From assembly GCF_004343705.1 (NCBI RefSeq), contig NZ_SKFH01000011.1, positions 62,001 to 126,000 on the forward strand: 64,000 nt of DNA, read 5' to 3'. Made by a program: the position numbers and the translations under genes. Shown one piece after another: positions 61,559-64,000 of the stretch (positions are counted from its first letter, which is position 1; every line of letters starts with the position of its first letter). The notes beneath the pieces are model-generated. The model searched no databases, had not been told where the DNA came from, and was given only the letters and a program-made list of their open reading frames with translations. This stretch comes from Flaviaesturariibacter aridisoli (GTDB taxonomy: Bacteria; Bacteroidota; Bacteroidia; Chitinophagales; Chitinophagaceae).

Positions 61559-62173
61559 ATGACCGCCCTTGTCGGCTACCTCGCTACCCTTTTCCTGGCC
61601 CTGTCGCTGCTCGTGAGCAACGACCTCCAGTTCCGCTGGTTCAACACGCTCGGCTGCCTGAGCTTCATTATATACGGTGCGCTCTTCGGCGCTTTCCCCG
61701 TGATCCTGACCAACACGATCCTGCTGGTGATCAACGTGTATCACCTCATCAAGGTATACCGCTACCGCGCCGAGGAAGATTTTGACCTCATCCCCTACTC
61801 AGCCGGCGACCCGCTGGTGCAGAAGTTCCTGGATTTCTACGGGAAGGACATTGCCCACTATTTTCCCGCCTACCATAACACGGGCGAGGAGAACCTCCGC
61901 TTCTTCGTACTTCGCGATATGGCCATCGCCAACGTGTTTGCCGCTTCGGTGGAAGACGGCGGCACACTCACCGTGCGCCTCAACTACACCGTGCCGAAGT
62001 ACCGCGATTTCAAGGTCGGCACTTTCCTGTTCGACAAGGGCCGCAACTTTTTGCAGCGCCAGAACGTGCGCCGCATCGTGTACAACGAAGTGGCCCATAG
62101 CGGCCACGCGCAGTTTCTCCGCCGCATGGGCTTTGTGCAGGAAGGCAGCAAATACGTCAAGCACCTCTCCTGA
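61559..62173 (+). CDS. YgjV-like membrane protein with C-terminal GNAT-like domain
   Basis: 204 residues from the ATG at 61559. Three membrane helices (LVGYLATLFLALSLLV, TLGCLSFIIYGALFGAF, VILTNTILLVINVYHLI) match the YgjV/Imp family. The second half (DFYGKDIAHYFPAYHN ... MAIANVFAASVEDGGTLTVRLNYTVPKYRDFKVGTFLF ... HSGHAQFLRRMGFVQEG) looks like a GNAT acetyltransferase fold, although the acetyl-CoA loop is weak. Function unknown; the fusion could be a membrane-anchored acetyltransferase. Confidence 0.78.
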   Translation: MTALVGYLATLFLALSLLVSNDLQFRWFNTLGCLSFIIYGALFGAFPVILTNTILLVINVYHLIKVYRYRAEEDFDLIPYSAGDPLVQKFLDFYGKDIAHYFPAYHNTGEENLRFFVLRDMAIANVFAASVEDGGTLTVRLNYTVPKYRDFKVGTFLFDKGRNFLQRQNVRRIVYNEVAHSGHAQFLRRMGFVQEGSKYVKHLS

Positions 62174-62216
62174 CGCGTAGCTGGCACAGCGTTTTCGGTA
62201 TGGTTGGAAAAAGATC

Positions 62217-62423
62217 ATGAGCGACAAGCAATTCGAAACCGCGCGCAACAACGAGCAGTCGCCCGCACCGGGCTTCGCCTCCGTCAATACCCACAACCCG
62301 AGCGAGGAAGCCGAGCAGCAACCCCAAACCTCCCAGCAGGAGCGGCACCCGCGTTCCGCAGAGGATGCCAGCCGCCCCCGGCCGGAAAGTGCAGAAAGGG
62401 CGGCAGGTTCTGAAAGTTCTTAA
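62217..62423 (+). CDS. Small hydrophilic disordered protein
   Basis: 68 residues, rich in Glu, Gln, Ser, Pro and Arg (NNEQSPAPGF, EEAEQQPQTSQQERHPRSAEDA), so probably disordered. It starts 43 bases after the membrane protein and may share its transcript. No family recognised; could be a chance ORF. An AAAGTTCTTAAAGTTTTTAG word repeat follows the stop. Confidence 0.4.
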   Translation: MSDKQFETARNNEQSPAPGFASVNTHNPSEEAEQQPQTSQQERHPRSAEDASRPRPESAERAAGSESS

Positions 62424-62486
62424 AGTTTTTAGGGGTCTGCCTTCGGCCAATAAGAAGCTTTAAAAGCAAACGAAGGTTCGGAACCG

Positions 62487-62514
62487 AAGAGACGCACCCG
62501 GTGCGTCTCTTTCC
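62487..62514. terminator. Bidirectional terminator
   Basis: AAGAGACGCAC / GTGCGTCTCTT with a CCG loop; T-rich tail on the plus side. Lies between convergent units. Confidence 0.85.
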
Positions 62515-63753
62515 TTAAGAACCCTGTTTAATAAACGCCCGGATCGCATCTGCCGTCTGGTCGATCTCCGCATAGGTATTGTAAAAGGCGAACGACACGC
62601 GGGCAAGACCGGTTACGCCCAGGTGTTGCATCAGCGGCTGCGCGGTCAGCTCGCCGGCACAGATGGCGATGCCTTCCTTGTCGAGGAATTTCTCGAGCTT
62701 TTTTACATCCAGGCCGGGCAACCCGAAAGAAATAAGCGGCTCCTTTTCCTTCGCCGTACCGTGGATGACCAGCCGGTCGATCGCCTCGAGCTTTTTCGTG
62801 GCGTAGCGCAAGAGCGCTTGTTCATACTTCGAAGTTTTGTGCCGATCGAGTTCGTTGAGGTAGTCGATGAGCGTGCCCGTGGCGATGATGTCGGCAAATG
62901 ATTGGGTGCCGCCTTCGAACTTCATGGGTGCCTCGGCGTAAGTGCAGGCATCGAAGCTCACCTGCGTGGTCATCTCGCCACCACCAACGAGCGGCGCTAT
63001 GCGATCCAGCCATTCCGCCTTGCCATAAAGCACACCCACACCCGTTGGCGAGCCCATCTTGTGGCAGGACAGCGTATAGAAGTCGCAATCGAGCTCCCGT
63101 AGATCTACGGGCATATGCGGTGCAGCCTGTGCGCCATCCACCACCAGGGCTATGTCGCGGCGGTGCGCCAACGCAGCGATCTCCTTGATCGGGAAGATCG
63201 TTCCCAGCACGTGCGAGGAGTGCGCCACGCTGATGACGCGCGTGCGCTCGTTGATGAGCCCTTCCAGCGCGTCCAAATCCAGTTCGCCCCTGGCCGTGAT
63301 GGGCGCCACCTTCACTACCGCGCCGGTGAGCTGGCCCGCCATAAGCCAGGGCACGATGTTGGCGTGGTGCTCCAGCTGCGACACAATGATCTCGTCGCCG
63401 GCCTCGAGCCCCGCCTGCGCGAGCCCGTTGGCCACGATGTTGACCCCCTCGGTGCAGCCCTTGGTGAAAACGATCTCCTTTTCGGAGGAAGCCTTGAGAA
63501 AGCGCGCCATCTTTTTTCGGGCCGCTTCCTTCAGTTCCGTGCTTTGCTTGCTGAAGTAATGCTCCTCGTCGGGCTTCGCATATTCTTTCGTATAAAAATC
63601 GCGGATGCGGTCGATCACCACCTGCGGCTTGTGGGTGCTGGCCGCGCTGTCGAGGTATACCAGCGGTTTGCCGTGCACGTGGCGCCCCAGCATCGGGATG
63701 CCGCCACGGATCTTCTCAATGTCCAGTCCATACGTTTCCTTTTCCGGTTCCAT
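62515..63753 (-). CDS. SufS/CsdA-like class V aminotransferase-fold enzyme, atypical active site
   Basis: 412 residues. SufS hallmarks: LDSAASTHKPQVVIDRI, FTKGCTEGVNIVA, SQLEHHANIVPW (His stacking on PLP), VDGAQAAPHMPVDL and the PLP Lys in LSCHKMGSPTGVGVLYG. In SufS the catalytic Cys lies in RTGHHCAQPLM; here the aligned segment is CAGELTAQPLM, so Thr replaces the Cys and a Cys sits at the Arg position. It may be a desulfurase using a different Cys, or another PLP activity. No suf genes are visible nearby. Confidence 0.85.
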   Translation of the reverse strand: MEPEKETYGLDIEKIRGGIPMLGRHVHGKPLVYLDSAASTHKPQVVIDRIRDFYTKEYAKPDEEHYFSKQSTELKEAARKKMARFLKASSEKEIVFTKGCTEGVNIVANGLAQAGLEAGDEIIVSQLEHHANIVPWLMAGQLTGAVVKVAPITARGELDLDALEGLINERTRVISVAHSSHVLGTIFPIKEIAALAHRRDIALVVDGAQAAPHMPVDLRELDCDFYTLSCHKMGSPTGVGVLYGKAEWLDRIAPLVGGGEMTTQVSFDACTYAEAPMKFEGGTQSFADIIATGTLIDYLNELDRHKTSKYEQALLRYATKKLEAIDRLVIHGTAKEKEPLISFGLPGLDVKKLEKFLDKEGIAICAGELTAQPLMQHLGVTGLARVSFAFYNTYAEIDQTADAIRAFIKQGS

Positions 63754-63793
63754 AGGGGGCTGTTTCGCAGCAATGGCTCAAAAACCGTGCACG

Positions 63794-64000
63794 TCAAACC
63801 GGTGTGCCGCTCCGGCCGGCCGCCACCGGGCTTCGATTACCGAGCGGCTTGGCACCGACGGCGTAAGCAAGGAGGCGTACCGATAGACGCAGGCCTGCAT
63901 AGTCGTAGGGCTTCGCGATGGGGTCGGTGTGGTAGGCGGCCGCAAAAAGAAGCCCGCCCGGGTCGGAGCAGCAGAATGTCCTCCGCGTCGTCTTCCACGC
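63794..64000 (-). CDS. Partial unidentified gene at right edge
   Basis: Minus-strand frame open from the window edge to a TGA at 63794-63796. The segment LLFAAAYHTDPIAKPYDYAGLRLSVRLLAYAVGAKPLGNRS looks protein-like, whereas the residues before it (CCSDPGG) look less so; a neighbouring frame reads VEDDAEDILLLRPG before the same point. A frameshift near 63945 or a sequencing error is possible. Family not recognised. Confidence 0.35.
   Translation of the reverse strand, partial: AWKTTRRTFCCSDPGGLLFAAAYHTDPIAKPYDYAGLRLSVRLLAYAVGAKPLGNRSPVAAGRSGTPV

Overview
The window comes from the chromosome of a Bacteroidota bacterium, most likely a high-GC (about 60 percent by eye) member of the Chitinophagaceae; the family is an inference. 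Supporting signs are a SusC/SusD pair with an ECF sigma/FecR module, a GldH gliding lipoprotein, GH97 and GH144 enzymes, a methionine synthase split into two genes, many lipoproteins, DUF6261, and TAnnTTTG -7 promoter boxes close to start codons. No rRNA, tRNA, CRISPR array or prophage was seen. The left edge cuts a phosphatidylserine decarboxylase gene and the right edge cuts an unidentified gene. Layout: 1-7 kb holds lipid synthesis and three signalling sets (a NarL-type regulator opposite a PAS kinase, a stand-alone receiver, and gldH-kinase-OmpR regulator) plus a nucleotidase and an SDR. 7-14 kb holds yicC, an LpxD-type acyltransferase, a LOG protein, a SusB-like GH97, a SemiSWEET sugar transporter and two HAD phosphatases. 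14.3-19 kb holds recR and the split metH operon. 19-21.7 kb holds two surface proteins. 21.8-36.6 kb is one minus-strand polysaccharide utilization locus: sigma factor, FecR, SusC with an STN signalling domain, SusD, LamG lipoprotein, two GH144 enzymes, GH43-discoidin-FN3, and GH3. GH144 plus GH3 suggests beta-1,2-glucan as substrate. 36.8-46 kb holds a UvrD-type helicase-nuclease, a repeat-rich island with a REP-associated tyrosine transposase (RAYT), DUF6261, two lipoproteins with a duplicated leader, and a GxxExxY nuclease-like gene inside nested inverted repeats. 46-63.8 kb is mostly housekeeping and hypothetical genes: AraC/VOC, DUF1345, DUF4349, AI-2E transporter, peroxiredoxin with an AhpD-like partner, GDPD, Mqo, SDR, RRM protein, metallophosphoesterase and a SufS-like enzyme. 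The strongest unexplained signal is a series of about fifteen intergenic loci, usually starting at or a few bases after a stop codon, where a short word (6-14 bases) is repeated with small variations and mirrored into inverted arms. Words differ between loci, but some vocabularies recur (ATTGAATA, GCGTGAGGC, GGAAGTGC, GCAGAG). In two places the mirrored arms are far apart and enclose cargo: 42-bp arms with one mismatch around the GxxExxY gene, and 33-bp arms with one mismatch around the 2-kb RAYT island. A second repeat class, a CCCCC/GGGGG palindrome, lies inside two reading frames (metH and a response regulator) and is translated. All coordinates, words and motifs were read by eye; no searches, alignments or folding programs were run.
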